DNA from: SPGG2 sp964194625
GTDB taxonomy: Bacteria > Pseudomonadota > Gammaproteobacteria > Acidiferrobacterales > SPGG2
Direction: 5' to 3'
DNA: 64,000 nt
NCBI GenBank assembly: GCA_964194625.1
Contig: CAXMNC010000237.1
Span: forward strand, 62,001-126,000
Each line of letters starts with the position of its first letter. Position 1 is the first letter of the stretch. The translations under genes and the position numbers were made by a program. The notes beneath the pieces are model-generated. The model was given only the letters and a program-made list of their open reading frames with translations. It made no database searches and was not told the DNA's origin. Positions 9,321-18,631 of this stretch are shown here, piece by piece.

Positions 9321-9371
9321 CAGTTAGGTTTGTTTATTGTTAGTTAGGCTCGTTCGTTATTATTTACTTCT
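9321..9371 (-). other. A-rich nuoI-nuoJ spacer with a 7-base direct repeat
   Basis: This 51-base gap is the largest inside the nuo operon. On the minus strand it holds two copies of CCTAACT, 20 bases apart (plus-strand AGTTAGG at 9322-9328 and 9342-9348), embedded in A/C-rich sequence. No purine-rich ribosome site precedes nuoJ. Possibly an unstructured translation-enhancer-like leader; its function is not known. Confidence 0.4.
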
Positions 9372-9860
9372 CTAGCGATAGGCCGCATCGGCTTCGCGAT
9401 CGGCGGCGATCTGTTTTTCGAATTTGTCACCTACTGCCAACAGTTGCTGTTTAGTGATCACGTTCTCTCCGCGACCCTCGAAGTGAAACTCAAAAAACGA
9501 TGTCAACACAATCGCATCCACTGGGCAGGACTCCTCGCAAAAGCCACAGTAGATGCACTTAAAGAGATCGATGTCATAGCGTGTGGTTCGGCGCGTACCG
9601 TCTTCGCGCTCTTCTGATTCGATGGTGATGGCCAGGGCAGGACACACTGCCTCACATAGCTTACAGGCGATACAGCGCTCCTCGCCGTTGGGATAGCGAC
9701 GCAATGCGAGCAACCCGCGAAACCGCGGCGAAAGCGGCGTTTTTTCCTCCGGGTATTGCACCGTTATCTTGCGTGCAAATAAATGGCGTAAGGTCACCCC
9801 TAAGCCCTTGCACAACTCGATCAGTAAGAAGCTATTTACATAGTGCTTAAACGCATTCAT
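9372..9860 (-). CDS. nuoI: NADH-quinone oxidoreductase subunit I (2x 4Fe-4S)
   Basis: Peripheral-arm ferredoxin-like subunit carrying clusters N6a and N6b. With the start at 9860 the protein has 162 residues, the family norm. It has two complete CxxCxxCxxxCP motifs: Cys 63, 66, 69, 73 and Cys 102, 105, 108, 112. An in-frame upstream Met at 9911 would overlap nuoH by 41 bases and add a non-conserved tail, so the downstream start (10 bases after nuoH) is preferred. Confidence 0.97.
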   Translation of the reverse strand: MNAFKHYVNSFLLIELCKGLGVTLRHLFARKITVQYPEEKTPLSPRFRGLLALRRYPNGEERCIACKLCEAVCPALAITIESEEREDGTRRTTRYDIDLFKCIYCGFCEESCPVDAIVLTSFFEFHFEGRGENVITKQQLLAVGDKFEKQIAADREADAAYR

Positions 9861-9870
9861 CTGATCATGC

Positions 9871-10959
9871 CTAGTGAAAGAGGTATCCGAATGGCGTTTG
9901 CATGGCGGCACCGAGCACGACGATCCATACCAGGGTTACGGGGATAAACACCTTCCAACCCAAACGCATGATTTGGTCGTAGCGGTAACGCGGGAATGTC
10001 GCCCTAAACCACAAGAAACAGAACAGGACAAACCCGATCTTCAAGAAAAGCCAGTGTATGCCGCTATCTGCCAACGCGCCAACGACTGGCACCGCGAAGA
10101 CAGCCTGGTTCACCAGCCCGTCGATAGGCGAGAGCCAGCCACCAAAAAACATGATGGCGACTAGCGTCGCGATCAAGATCATGTTCGCATACTCCGCCAA
10201 AAAGAAAACAGCGAAAGTCATTCCCGAATACTCGACGTGAAAGCCAGCGACAATCTCAGATTCACCTTCGGCCACATCAAACGGCGCGCGATTCGTCTCC
10301 GCTACCCCAGAGATGAGATAAACCAGAAACAGTGGAAACAGCGGCCACAGGTACCACTGGTGCAACCCGCCTTGTTGTCGTAAGACAATCTCGCGCAAGT
10401 TCAGGGTTTCCGCCGCCATCAACACGCCCACGAGCGCGAATCCCATGGCAATCTCGTAGGACACAATCTGTGCGGCTGAGCGCAAGGAACCGAGGAACGC
10501 ATACTTAGAATTCGATGCCCAGCCGGCAACGATGACGCCGTACACCCCCATAGACGTGATCGCCAAGATAAACAGTAGGCTGGCATCGATGTTGGCCAAC
10601 ACCAGGGTGTCGGTAAACGGGATCACCGCCCAGGCGACCAGAGCTGGCGCCATCACCAATACCGGCGCGATGACAAATAGAAACTTATTGGCGTTGGTGG
10701 GGATAATGATTTCTTTGAGCAGCAGTTTGAGCCCATCGGCGATGGGTTGCAGCCAACCGCGTGGCCCCACCCGATTCGGGCCTATTCGCACCTGCATATA
10801 ACCAATCAGCTTGCGCTCTGCAAACGTAAGGTAAGCGACAGACAGCAGCAACGGCACAACAATGGCTACAATTAACCCGAGATTGATCAGTCCAACCTGG
10901 GACCAATCGGGGAACCATGCCCACAGCGCCAGTCCGGATTCGATGAGCGATTCCATCAT
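9871..10959 (-). CDS. nuoH: NADH-quinone oxidoreductase subunit H
   Basis: Eight-helix membrane subunit (362 residues) that forms the quinone-binding chamber with NuoB and NuoD. The conserved quinone-site features are visible: ERK and RIGPNRVGP near residues 48-66, the acidic loop (ETNRAPFDVAEGESEIVAGF, split around residues 221-240) and the helix with EYANM. It begins 2 bases after nuoG with two adjacent ATGs (10959 and 10956). Confidence 0.97.
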   Translation of the reverse strand: MMESLIESGLALWAWFPDWSQVGLINLGLIVAIVVPLLLSVAYLTFAERKLIGYMQVRIGPNRVGPRGWLQPIADGLKLLLKEIIIPTNANKFLFVIAPVLVMAPALVAWAVIPFTDTLVLANIDASLLFILAITSMGVYGVIVAGWASNSKYAFLGSLRSAAQIVSYEIAMGFALVGVLMAAETLNLREIVLRQQGGLHQWYLWPLFPLFLVYLISGVAETNRAPFDVAEGESEIVAGFHVEYSGMTFAVFFLAEYANMILIATLVAIMFFGGWLSPIDGLVNQAVFAVPVVGALADSGIHWLFLKIGFVLFCFLWFRATFPRYRYDQIMRLGWKVFIPVTLVWIVVLGAAMQTPFGYLFH

Positions 10960-10961
10960 GG

Positions 10962-13376
10962 TCAGCCGGCCTTCCCCACCGTGGCTTCGCCGTGAGCACC
11001 GAGTGGAACCGTTTGCGGATAGCCGGCCGGCACCAACACACAGCGATCGGCGACCCGCGGATCGATGACAAGATCCAAGGTGGCGCTGCCATCGCCGACA
11101 CGTATAACCACTTGTTGGGCATCCGCGAGCCCAAGGGCTGTCGCTTGTGCCGCATTCATGCGAGCTGCCGGCGGTGGGTTATCCGCGGTTGCTTGTAGGG
11201 CCGGGGCGCGGCGTACCAAACTGTCTACTACATAGGTCGGTGTTTCGACGATACGGTACAAGCCATCATGTGCACCATTGATGTTGGCCGGCACGCTTAG
11301 TGATTTCGATTCAGCTTGGCTCGTGTCGGGCTTGTCGATCTCTGCCCGTACGTCTTCAACACTCACATATTCGAAACCCGGCTGATCCAGTAGGTTGCCC
11401 AGCACACGCAAGATCTTCCAACCGGGTCGAGTGTCTGCCAGTGGTTGCACTGCCCCGGTAAACGACTGCCACCGGCCCTCGCAGTTTACGAACGTACCGG
11501 CGGTCTCGGTGAACGGTGCAAGCGGCAACAGCACATCGGCATAGTCCATGGCATCGGTGGTCGCGGGCGTTGGCTTAAACGGCGTCAACATGACAACAAA
11601 CTCCGCCGCCGCCATCGCCTGACGCGCCCGTTGGCCATCGAGGCAATCGAATTCAGGCTCTACCCCCAATAGCACATAGGCCTTGAGCGGCTCACTGATC
11701 ATGGTGTGCGCATCCTGCCCCGCTGATACGGCAACGCCATTGGGACCGCGATGTGGGATACATCCCGCTAGCCAAGCAGCGACGCTGTTTGCTTCCGACA
11801 ATTGCCCAAATGCCGCCGATGCGAAGTTAGCGACAAGGGCTGCCAATGCCCGCAGTTGAGCTGCATGCTCGTGACTAGCGGCAAGATTTCCGAGTATCAC
11901 CGCGGTACGTTCCTTGCTTGCAAGAAGTTCCGCAATCTGCCTTTCTGTCTCGCTCGGTTTGAGCTCACTAAGCCACCGCGGTACACCGCCAGACTTGGGC
12001 CCCTCGACGTCGGCCAGCGCCTTGGCCACACCTGCCAGCGATGGAACCATATCTGCCGGATCGGTAATGACTTTTTGCGAAAGACGATAGGTAAAAGCGT
12101 AATCCACCGGGTTGATGACCATGACATGGGCGCCCTTGAGCTGAGCCTTACGCAAACGGTGCGCCAACATTGGCTGATCCTTGCGAACGTTGGTCCCCAC
12201 CAACAACACCGCCTCTAGTTTTTCGAGGTTTTCGATCGACTGTCCGAGCCCGGGGTATAGGGGCATGGCATCATCGTCAGTGAAATCTGCTTGGCGCAAC
12301 CGGTGATCAACATTATCTGATCCCAAGGCGCGGACGAGTTTTTGTAGCAGGTAGAACTCCTCTAACGTCGAGGTTGGCGCCGCCAAGGCACCGAATTGGT
12401 CCGCGCCATACTTGTCAATGACGCTGTTTAGACCGGCGACCGTAAATTCCAGGGCTGTGTTCCAATCCACCGTTGTCCAGCGGCCGCCGGCGCGAATCAT
12501 GGGGGCTTGCAGCCGGTCGGCGCTGTTCAGGGCCTCGTAGCTATAGCGGTCACGATCGGACAGCCAACATTCGTTGATAGCCTCATTATCGCGCGGCAGC
12601 ACCCGCATCACTTTATTGCCGCGGGTCTGCACATTGAGGTTTGAGCCTACGCAATCATGCGGGCTAATGGAATCGTGGCTGATGAGTTCCCACGCACGCG
12701 CCGTGAACCGATAGGGCTTGGAAGTCAGCGCCCCAACCGGGCACAAGTCTATGACATTGCCCGATAATTCCGAATCCATACTTCGTTCGATAAAAGTGCC
12801 GATCTCCATGTGCTCGCCACGACCGGTGGCGCCGATCTCCATGATGCCGGCGATCTCCTGACCGAAACGCACACACCGCGTGCAGTGGATGCAGCGGGTC
12901 ATCTCCGTGGTAATCAGCGGACCGATGTCCTTGTCATGGACGACGCGTTTCTTGTCGCTGTAACGCGACACATCTTTGCCGTACCCCACCGCCAGGTCTT
13001 GTAACGGGCATTCCCCACCCTGGTCGCAGATCGGGCAATCCAGCGGATGGTTGATCAGCAGGAATTCCATGACACTTTTCTGCGCATCGCGCGCCAGGCC
13101 CGAGCGTGTGAACACTCTCATGCCTTCTGCCACCGGCGTGGCACAGGCCGGTAGCGGTTTTGGCGCCTTTTCAACCTCAATCAAACACATGCGACAGTTT
13201 GCCGCCACCGATAATTTATGGTGATAACAAAAACGTGGGATGTAGATTCCGGCCGCATCCGTGACCTCGATGACCATAGACCCCTTGCGGGCCGGCAGAG
13301 ACTTTCCATTCACTTCGATGGTAACCATATCGGCCGGGGGCGGCCCCGTCGTTTTGGTATCCGGTTTCGTACTCAT
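10962..13376 (-). CDS. nuoG: NADH-quinone oxidoreductase subunit G
   Basis: Large iron-sulfur subunit of the electron-input arm, 804 residues. From the N-terminus: a 2Fe-2S ferredoxin domain (PRFCYHHKLSVAANCRMC, residues about 48-65, with a further Cys near 78); a His-Cys 4Fe-4S motif (HPLDCPICDQGGECPLQD); a two-cluster region (CIHCTRCVRFGQE); and a long molybdopterin-oxidoreductase-like domain without cofactor. The length is between the Legionella-type (about 780) and enteric (about 905) forms. It follows nuoF by 3 bases. Confidence 0.96.
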   Translation of the reverse strand: MSTKPDTKTTGPPPADMVTIEVNGKSLPARKGSMVIEVTDAAGIYIPRFCYHHKLSVAANCRMCLIEVEKAPKPLPACATPVAEGMRVFTRSGLARDAQKSVMEFLLINHPLDCPICDQGGECPLQDLAVGYGKDVSRYSDKKRVVHDKDIGPLITTEMTRCIHCTRCVRFGQEIAGIMEIGATGRGEHMEIGTFIERSMDSELSGNVIDLCPVGALTSKPYRFTARAWELISHDSISPHDCVGSNLNVQTRGNKVMRVLPRDNEAINECWLSDRDRYSYEALNSADRLQAPMIRAGGRWTTVDWNTALEFTVAGLNSVIDKYGADQFGALAAPTSTLEEFYLLQKLVRALGSDNVDHRLRQADFTDDDAMPLYPGLGQSIENLEKLEAVLLVGTNVRKDQPMLAHRLRKAQLKGAHVMVINPVDYAFTYRLSQKVITDPADMVPSLAGVAKALADVEGPKSGGVPRWLSELKPSETERQIAELLASKERTAVILGNLAASHEHAAQLRALAALVANFASAAFGQLSEANSVAAWLAGCIPHRGPNGVAVSAGQDAHTMISEPLKAYVLLGVEPEFDCLDGQRARQAMAAAEFVVMLTPFKPTPATTDAMDYADVLLPLAPFTETAGTFVNCEGRWQSFTGAVQPLADTRPGWKILRVLGNLLDQPGFEYVSVEDVRAEIDKPDTSQAESKSLSVPANINGAHDGLYRIVETPTYVVDSLVRRAPALQATADNPPPAARMNAAQATALGLADAQQVVIRVGDGSATLDLVIDPRVADRCVLVPAGYPQTVPLGAHGEATVGKAG

Positions 13377-13379
13377 GTC

Positions 13380-14684
13380 TTAAGCTGACCTGCGCGGTAA
13401 CTCGTAGGTACCAGTGCCTTGCATGCAATGACCGTTGTCGATGTGATACTGGAACTCGTCTTTGAAATGATGAACAAAACTTCGCACCGGCCAGGCAGTG
13501 GCTTCACCAAACGCACATATCGTTCGCCCTTCGATCTTACTGGCCACATCGTCCAGCATATCCAGATCCTCGGATCGGCCCTGTCCATACTCGATACGGC
13601 GAACCACGCGTGCCAACCAGCCACTCCCCTCACGGCAGGGCGTACATTGCCCGCAGGACTCCTCGTAATAGAAATAAGCGATACGTTCCAACGCCTGCAC
13701 CATGCAGGTGGTTTCATCCATGATAACCACGGCACCCGAGCCGAGCATCGAACCCGCTTTGGCAAGCGCATCGAAATCCATGGTTAGTGCCATCATGATA
13801 TCCGCAGGTAAAACCTTGGCCGATGAGCCACCGGGTATGACCGCCTTTAATCGATGGCCTGCACGCACACCGCCGGCGAGTTCCAGCAGTTCGGCAAACG
13901 GTATGCCCAATGGGACTTCATAGTTACCCGGGCGGTTAACATGGCCTGACACCGAGAAGATCTTGGTGCCACCATTACTTGGTTTGCCCATTTCGAGAAA
14001 CTTTTTACCACCATGGCGCAAGATGTAAGGTACCGATGCCAGAGTTTCGGTATTGTTAACGGTAGTCGGTCGCCCAAAAAGTCCGTAGTTGGCGGGAAAC
14101 GGTGGCTTGTAACGCGGCAACGCCTTTTTGCCCTCGAGCGACTCCAACATCGCGGTTTCCTCGCCAACAATATAGGCACCCGCCCCCAGATGATTGTGCA
14201 GATCGAAATCCACGCCTGAACCCAACACGTTCTTACCCAGTAGCCCGGCCGCATAGGCCTCTTCTAGCGCGTCTTCACAGCGCCCGAATGGCTCGACAAA
14301 TTCGCCACGTATATAGTTGTAACCGACGGTCGATCCCGTTGCATAGCCAGCGATGGCCATGCCCTCGAAAACAGCGTGCGGGTTGTAGCGTAGGATATCG
14401 CGATCTTTGTAAGTGCCGGGCTCGCCCTCATCCGAGTTACAAACGATGTACTGTTGTCCCGGTGCATTACGCGGCATGAAGCTCCATTTAAGTCCGGTGG
14501 GAAACCCGGCGCCGCCACGACCGCGCAAGGCAGCGGTTTTGAGCTCTTCAATGATTGCCTCTGGCGGCGTCTTCTCCCTGATAATTTTTTCCCACATCTC
14601 GTATCCACCGGCACGGCGATAGGACTCTAGCCGCCAGGGCTGATCGTCTTTGAGGTTCGCAAAACAGACTTGGTTAATCGCCAT
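13380..14684 (-). CDS. nuoF: NADH-quinone oxidoreductase subunit F (NADH/FMN/4Fe-4S)
   Basis: The NADH-oxidising subunit, 434 residues. The glycine-rich GRGGAGFPTG at about 55-64 binds FMN and NADH. Cluster N3 is ligated by Cys 344, 347 and 350 (SCGQCTPCREG) with a fourth Cys in the later RTICAFG motif. ATG start 2 bases after nuoE. Everything expected of a functional subunit is present. Confidence 0.97.
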   Translation of the reverse strand: MAINQVCFANLKDDQPWRLESYRRAGGYEMWEKIIREKTPPEAIIEELKTAALRGRGGAGFPTGLKWSFMPRNAPGQQYIVCNSDEGEPGTYKDRDILRYNPHAVFEGMAIAGYATGSTVGYNYIRGEFVEPFGRCEDALEEAYAAGLLGKNVLGSGVDFDLHNHLGAGAYIVGEETAMLESLEGKKALPRYKPPFPANYGLFGRPTTVNNTETLASVPYILRHGGKKFLEMGKPSNGGTKIFSVSGHVNRPGNYEVPLGIPFAELLELAGGVRAGHRLKAVIPGGSSAKVLPADIMMALTMDFDALAKAGSMLGSGAVVIMDETTCMVQALERIAYFYYEESCGQCTPCREGSGWLARVVRRIEYGQGRSEDLDMLDDVASKIEGRTICAFGEATAWPVRSFVHHFKDEFQYHIDNGHCMQGTGTYELPRRSA

Positions 14685-14686
14685 CT

Positions 14687-15196
14687 CTAATCCAGTTTCG
14701 CAAGGATCCGATCAACCTTCTCGGGCGTCAGGTTTTCGTAATAGTCATCGTCAAGCATGAACATCGGTGCACCCCCACAGGCAGCCAGGCATTCGGCCTC
14801 CTTGACAGTAAATTTGCCGTCCGCAGTCGTTTCGCCAAGCTTGATCCCCAGTTTTTTCTCTAGGTGCTCAACGATCACGCCGGAGCCACACAACATGCAC
14901 GAGATGTTGGTGCAGACATAGATCTTGTGGCGACCCACCGGCTTTAAGTCATACATGGTGTAGAACGTCGCCACCTCGTAAACGGCGATTGGCGGCATCT
15001 CCAGGTACTCCGCGACTGCGTCCATATGGTCGGTGGTAAGCCAACCACCGTTTTGCGCTTGCACAATATTTAATGCCCCCATGACTGCCGCTTGCTTCTG
15101 ATCCGGCGGATACTTGGCGATCCAACGATCGATGCCGGCCCGTGAATCGTCCGTCAGCAGCGTCACCTTGGATGTGTCTTGCGCAGGTGCCCTCAC
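14687..15196 (-). CDS. nuoE: NADH-quinone oxidoreductase subunit E (2Fe-2S)
   Basis: Thioredoxin-fold 2Fe-2S subunit of the NADH module, 169 residues. Cluster N1a ligands are Cys 95, Cys 100, Cys 136 and Cys 140. It starts with GTG at 15196, overlapping the nuoD stop in a GTGA four-base overlap, which indicates translational coupling. Confidence 0.97.
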   Translation of the reverse strand: MRAPAQDTSKVTLLTDDSRAGIDRWIAKYPPDQKQAAVMGALNIVQAQNGGWLTTDHMDAVAEYLEMPPIAVYEVATFYTMYDLKPVGRHKIYVCTNISCMLCGSGVIVEHLEKKLGIKLGETTADGKFTVKEAECLAACGGAPMFMLDDDYYENLTPEKVDRILAKLD

Positions 15197-16446
15197 CGGT
15201 CAATTTCTCCGAATACAATGTCTTGTGTGCCGATCACCGTCACCACATCGGCAATCATGTGTCCGCGCGTCATCTCGTCCAGCGCCGCCAAATGAGCAAA
15301 GCCGGGGGGACGGATCTTGAGACGATAAGGCTTGTTAGCCCCGTCCGAGATAAGATAGACACCGAACTCGCCCTTGGGCGCCTCGACCGCCGCGTAGACC
15401 TCTCCTTCCGGGATACAGAAACCCTCTGTAAACAACTTAAAATGATGGATCAACGACTCCATATCGTCCTTCATTTCTTCCCGCTGGGGCGGCACCAGCT
15501 TATGATCGTCAACGATCACTGGTCCAGGATTGTCTCGCAGCCACTTCACACATTGGCGCACGATGCGGTTGGATTGGCGCATTTCCTCAATACGTACCAG
15601 ATATCGATCATAGCAATCCCCATTAACGCCAACCGGGATGTCGAAATCTAAACGATCATAGACCTCGTAGGGTTGTTTCTTGCGGAGATCCCATTCAACA
15701 CCCGATCCACGCAGCATTGGACCTGTGAAACCTAGTTGTAGCGCGCGTTCAGGCGGCACTACCCCGATACCTACTGTGCGCTGCTTCCAGATACGATTAT
15801 CGGTCAGCAGTGTTTCGTAGTCGTCGACGCGCTTGGGAAAGCGCTCGGTGAAGTCCCAAATGAAGTCGAGCAATGAGCCTTGCCGATTTACATTGAGACG
15901 CTTGACGTCGTTTTCGTTGTGCCACTTAGAGGGTTGGTATTGAGGCATGCTCTGCGGAAGATCGCGGTAGACACCACCAACACGATAGTACGTCGCGTGC
16001 ATGCGTGCGCCCGATACAGCCTCGTAGCAGTCGAATAAGTCTTCTCGTTCCCGAAAACAATAAAGAAACACCGTCATTGCCCCGATATCTAGTGCATGCG
16101 TGGCGAGCCATAGTAGGTGATTAAGGAGTCGCGTAATTTCATCGAACATCGCCCGAATGTACTGCGCCCTAGGTGGCGGTTCTACACCCAAAAGTTTCTC
16201 CATCGCCAACACGTAGGCGTGCTCATTACACATCATCGCCACGTAATCAAGCCGATCCATATAGCCGATACTTTGGTTATAGGGCTTACTTTCGGCGAGT
16301 TTCTCGGTAGCCCGATGCAATAGACCGATATGCGGGTCGGCGCGCTGGATTACCTCACCGTCGAGCTCAAGCACCAGGCGCAACACACCGTGCGCCGCCG
16401 GGTGCTGCGGGCCGAAGTTCATCGTGTAATTACGGATTTCTGCCAC
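15193..16446 (-). CDS. nuoD: NADH-quinone oxidoreductase subunit D
   Basis: The 49-kDa-type subunit that lines the quinone pocket, 417 residues, encoded separately from nuoC (fused in Escherichia coli). Signature: NFGPQHPAAHGVLR at 11-24, HIGLLHRATEKL near 41-52, and the C-terminal hydrogenase-like region. GTG start; its first 17 bases overlap the nuoC end. Confidence 0.97.
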   Translation of the reverse strand: MAEIRNYTMNFGPQHPAAHGVLRLVLELDGEVIQRADPHIGLLHRATEKLAESKPYNQSIGYMDRLDYVAMMCNEHAYVLAMEKLLGVEPPPRAQYIRAMFDEITRLLNHLLWLATHALDIGAMTVFLYCFREREDLFDCYEAVSGARMHATYYRVGGVYRDLPQSMPQYQPSKWHNENDVKRLNVNRQGSLLDFIWDFTERFPKRVDDYETLLTDNRIWKQRTVGIGVVPPERALQLGFTGPMLRGSGVEWDLRKKQPYEVYDRLDFDIPVGVNGDCYDRYLVRIEEMRQSNRIVRQCVKWLRDNPGPVIVDDHKLVPPQREEMKDDMESLIHHFKLFTEGFCIPEGEVYAAVEAPKGEFGVYLISDGANKPYRLKIRPPGFAHLAALDEMTRGHMIADVVTVIGTQDIVFGEIDR

Positions 16447-17041
16447 CGAAACCCTCTTCGCGAATGACGCGTGGCACCAGCGTGCGCGGCTCGATACTCA
16501 CCGGTTGATAGATAACGCGCTGTTTCTCGGCATCGTAGCGCATCTCAACTTCACCGATTAAAGGAAAATCCTTGCGAAACGGGTGGCCGATAAATCCATA
16601 ATCCGTGAGAATCCGGCGCAGATCCGGGTGGCCCTCGAATACGAAGCCAAAAAGGTCGAAGGCTTCGCGCTCGAACCAGTCGGCGACCGCCCACATGTCC
16701 ACAACGGAGTCAACACGTGGCCACTCGTCATCAAGGAAAGCTCGCAAACGCACACGGCGGTTATGTTTAATAGACAACAAGTGAATGACGACGGCAAAAC
16801 GCGGGCCTGATCGCGGCCCGTCAGGTGCCTCGGCACGGTAATCTTGATAATCGACACCACAAAGGTCGATCAGTTGTTCGAAACTGAAGATGGGATCATC
16901 ACGCAGAATTCGACAGACTTCACACAGGTCCTCACGTTTAATTTCCAAAGTAAGTCCGGTCCTGGCTTCGATGATGTTGATGATCGAAGCGCCGAACTTT
17001 TCCTTGGCGTGTGCGGTGACAGCCGCCAGCGAATCAATCAT
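16430..17041 (-). CDS. nuoC: NADH-quinone oxidoreductase subunit C
   Basis: The 30-kDa-type subunit of the connecting module, 203 residues. It is identified by the motif run EREAFDLFGFVFEGHPDLRR (split; residues about 127-146), then RKDFPL, which is the family signature. It overlaps nuoD by 17 bases and lies 21 bases after nuoB. An unfused nuoC and nuoD is the common arrangement outside the enterics. Confidence 0.97.
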   Translation of the reverse strand: MIDSLAAVTAHAKEKFGASIINIIEARTGLTLEIKREDLCEVCRILRDDPIFSFEQLIDLCGVDYQDYRAEAPDGPRSGPRFAVVIHLLSIKHNRRVRLRAFLDDEWPRVDSVVDMWAVADWFEREAFDLFGFVFEGHPDLRRILTDYGFIGHPFRKDFPLIGEVEMRYDAEKQRVIYQPVSIEPRTLVPRVIREEGFGGRNP

Positions 17042-17062
17042 AGGATGGATTCTCTTTCGTGC

Positions 17063-17560
17063 TTAGCGGGCGATAGTATTAGTACGTCTTATCTTCTTCT
17101 GTAGCTGGATTATGCCGTAGAGCAGCGCTTCGGCCGTGGGTGGGCAGCCAGGAACGTAGACATCAACCGGCACAATACGATCGCAACCGCGGACAACCGA
17201 ATAAGAATAGTGGTAATAACCGCCACCGTTGGCGCAGGAGCCCATAGAAATTACCCAACGCGGCTCGGACATCTGGTCGTAGACTTTGCGTAGTGCGGGC
17301 GCCATCTTGTTTACGAGCGTACCCGCCACAATCATGACGTCGGACTGGCGTGGGCTCGGGCGGAAGATTATCCCGAAGCGATCCAAATCGTAACGCGAGG
17401 CGCCGGCGTGCATCATCTCGATCGCACAACAGGCGAGGCCGAAAGTCATGGGCCACATCGATCCCGTGCGCGTCCAGTTGATGAGTTTGTCGAGTTGCGT
17501 GGTTGTCCAACCGCCCGCCAACGCGCCTTCTATTCCCATTCCAAAGCTCCCTTCTTCCAT
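17063..17560 (-). CDS. nuoB: NADH-quinone oxidoreductase subunit B (4Fe-4S N2)
   Basis: Carries cluster N2, the last cluster before quinone. The tandem Cys pair is at residues 44-45 (ACCAIEMM), with further ligands in MGSCANGGG and PGCPPTAEAL. The reading frame opens at 17560 (165 residues). A start at the second Met (17539, 158 residues) matches the usual length better and reduces the overlap with nuoA from 31 to 10 bases. Both starts are possible; function is not in doubt. Confidence 0.96.
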   Translation of the reverse strand: MEEGSFGMGIEGALAGGWTTTQLDKLINWTRTGSMWPMTFGLACCAIEMMHAGASRYDLDRFGIIFRPSPRQSDVMIVAGTLVNKMAPALRKVYDQMSEPRWVISMGSCANGGGYYHYSYSVVRGCDRIVPVDVYVPGCPPTAEALLYGIIQLQKKIRRTNTIAR

Positions 17561-17886
17561 TCATAGATGAAACCGATGGTGAGAACACCGAGGAAAATCA
17601 TCATAGCGAGAAAACCAAAAAGCCCAATTTCGCTGATTACCACCGCCCAGGGAAAGAGAAACGCGATCTCGAGATCGAAAATGATAAAAAGAATCGCCAC
17701 CAAGTAATAGCGCACATCAAACTTCATGCGCGAGTCTTCGAAGGCCTCGAAACCACATTCGTAGGGCGATAATTTGGCGCTGTCCGGGTTACTCGGACCG
17801 AGCATCCAGCCCATTAGCATGGGCGCAACACCGAAAAACAAGCCGACGCCGATGAAAATCAGTATCGGCACGTAGTTCTCTAACAT
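17530..17886 (-). CDS. nuoA: NADH-quinone oxidoreductase subunit A
   Basis: First gene of the complex I operon: a three-helix membrane subunit of 118 residues. The family signature SPYECGFE (residues about 41-48) lies on the loop that closes the quinone site. The acidic FIIFDLEIAFLFPWA helix segment follows. Its stop overlaps the nuoB start region. Confidence 0.97.
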   Translation of the reverse strand: MLENYVPILIFIGVGLFFGVAPMLMGWMLGPSNPDSAKLSPYECGFEAFEDSRMKFDVRYYLVAILFIIFDLEIAFLFPWAVVISEIGLFGFLAMMIFLGVLTIGFIYEWKKGALEWE

Positions 17887-17956
17887 CCTTATCCCTAGTG
17901 CCTCTTACTCGGTGGCACGATGCGCGGATTCTGGCCCAGCAGTGCCCGCCAGCCTT

Positions 17957-17986
17957 ACTCTAGGCTTTCGCCTCACGCAAAGTCAA
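17957..17986 (-). promoter_or_regulatory. Candidate sigma70 promoter for the nuo operon
   Basis: On the minus strand, TTGACT (17981-17986) and TAGAGT (17957-17962) are 18 bases apart, about 65 bases upstream of the nuoA start. The 180-base gap between tRNA-Leu and nuoA holds no gene, so a promoter is expected here, but read-through from the tRNA cannot be excluded. Confidence 0.45.
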
Positions 17987-18066
17987 GCCTACCCGAGTAA
18001 GCAATCTATTTTAATTCAAAGGCTTACCAGCGCCCCCACCCCTGAAGGTTACGATCACTACACACC

Positions 18067-18151
18067 TGGTGCCGAAGGCGGGACTCGAACCCGCACGGCT
18101 CGCGCCACCGCCCCCTCAAGACGGCGTGTCTACCAATTCCACCACTTCGGC
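18067..18151 (-). tRNA. tRNA-Leu (GAG anticodon)
   Basis: An 85-base class II tRNA with encoded CCA. The acceptor GCCGAAG pairs with CTTCGGC. The anticodon stem CCGTC/GGCGG encloses loop TTGAGGG, giving anticodon GAG for CUC and CUU codons. The variable arm is long, as for all tRNA-Leu. The T arm is GCGGG-TTCGAGT-CCCGC. It sits between secG and the nuo operon, the conserved tpiA-secG-tRNA-Leu order. Confidence 0.97.
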
Positions 18152-18262
18152 ATCAATTAGGCTCGCGGCACCCAAACCGCTATCTCGGGGCAATCGCGGA
18201 TTAACGTATCTTAGTGGAAAACGTTGCTGACGCAACGCGCACCAGCAACAGTTGCGATAACT

Positions 18263-18622
18263 CTATTTCGGCACTTCGGGCACGTCGGTAGGCGTCGGGC
18301 CCTCGGGTATCTCTGGTGCCTCTCGTTCAGTTGTAGATTTTGTAGCTGTTTCTTCGGTAGTTATCGCTTCCGTCACGCTGCTGGGTACGCCACCCCGAGA
18401 CGCAAACACGGCTAAGGTCAGACTGGTAGCAAAGAATGCGGTGGCCAGTAAGGCGGTCGCACGCGTGAGAAAGTTGGCCGACCCGCGCGCGCCAAAAAGC
18501 GTCTGCGACGCGCCGCTACCAAACGCCGCACCGATGTCCGCACCTTTACCCTGTTGTAACAACACCAGCGCCACGAGACCTACGGCAGCCAGCACGTGGA
18601 TAACCAGCACCAGTTCCTTCAT
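18263..18622 (-). CDS. secG: Preprotein translocase subunit SecG
   Basis: Two-helix inner-membrane subunit that assists SecYE protein export. 119 residues: helix 1 about residues 3-23 (LVLVIHVLAAVGLVALVLLQ), the conserved cytoplasmic loop QGKGADIGAAFGSGASQTLFG (residues about 24-44), helix 2 about 50-72, then an acidic Pro/Thr/Glu-rich tail of low complexity. It follows tpiA by 9 bases and is probably co-transcribed with it. Confidence 0.95.
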   Translation of the reverse strand: MKELVLVIHVLAAVGLVALVLLQQGKGADIGAAFGSGASQTLFGARGSANFLTRATALLATAFFATSLTLAVFASRGGVPSSVTEAITTEETATKSTTEREAPEIPEGPTPTDVPEVPK

Positions 18623-18631
18623 ATCAACCCC

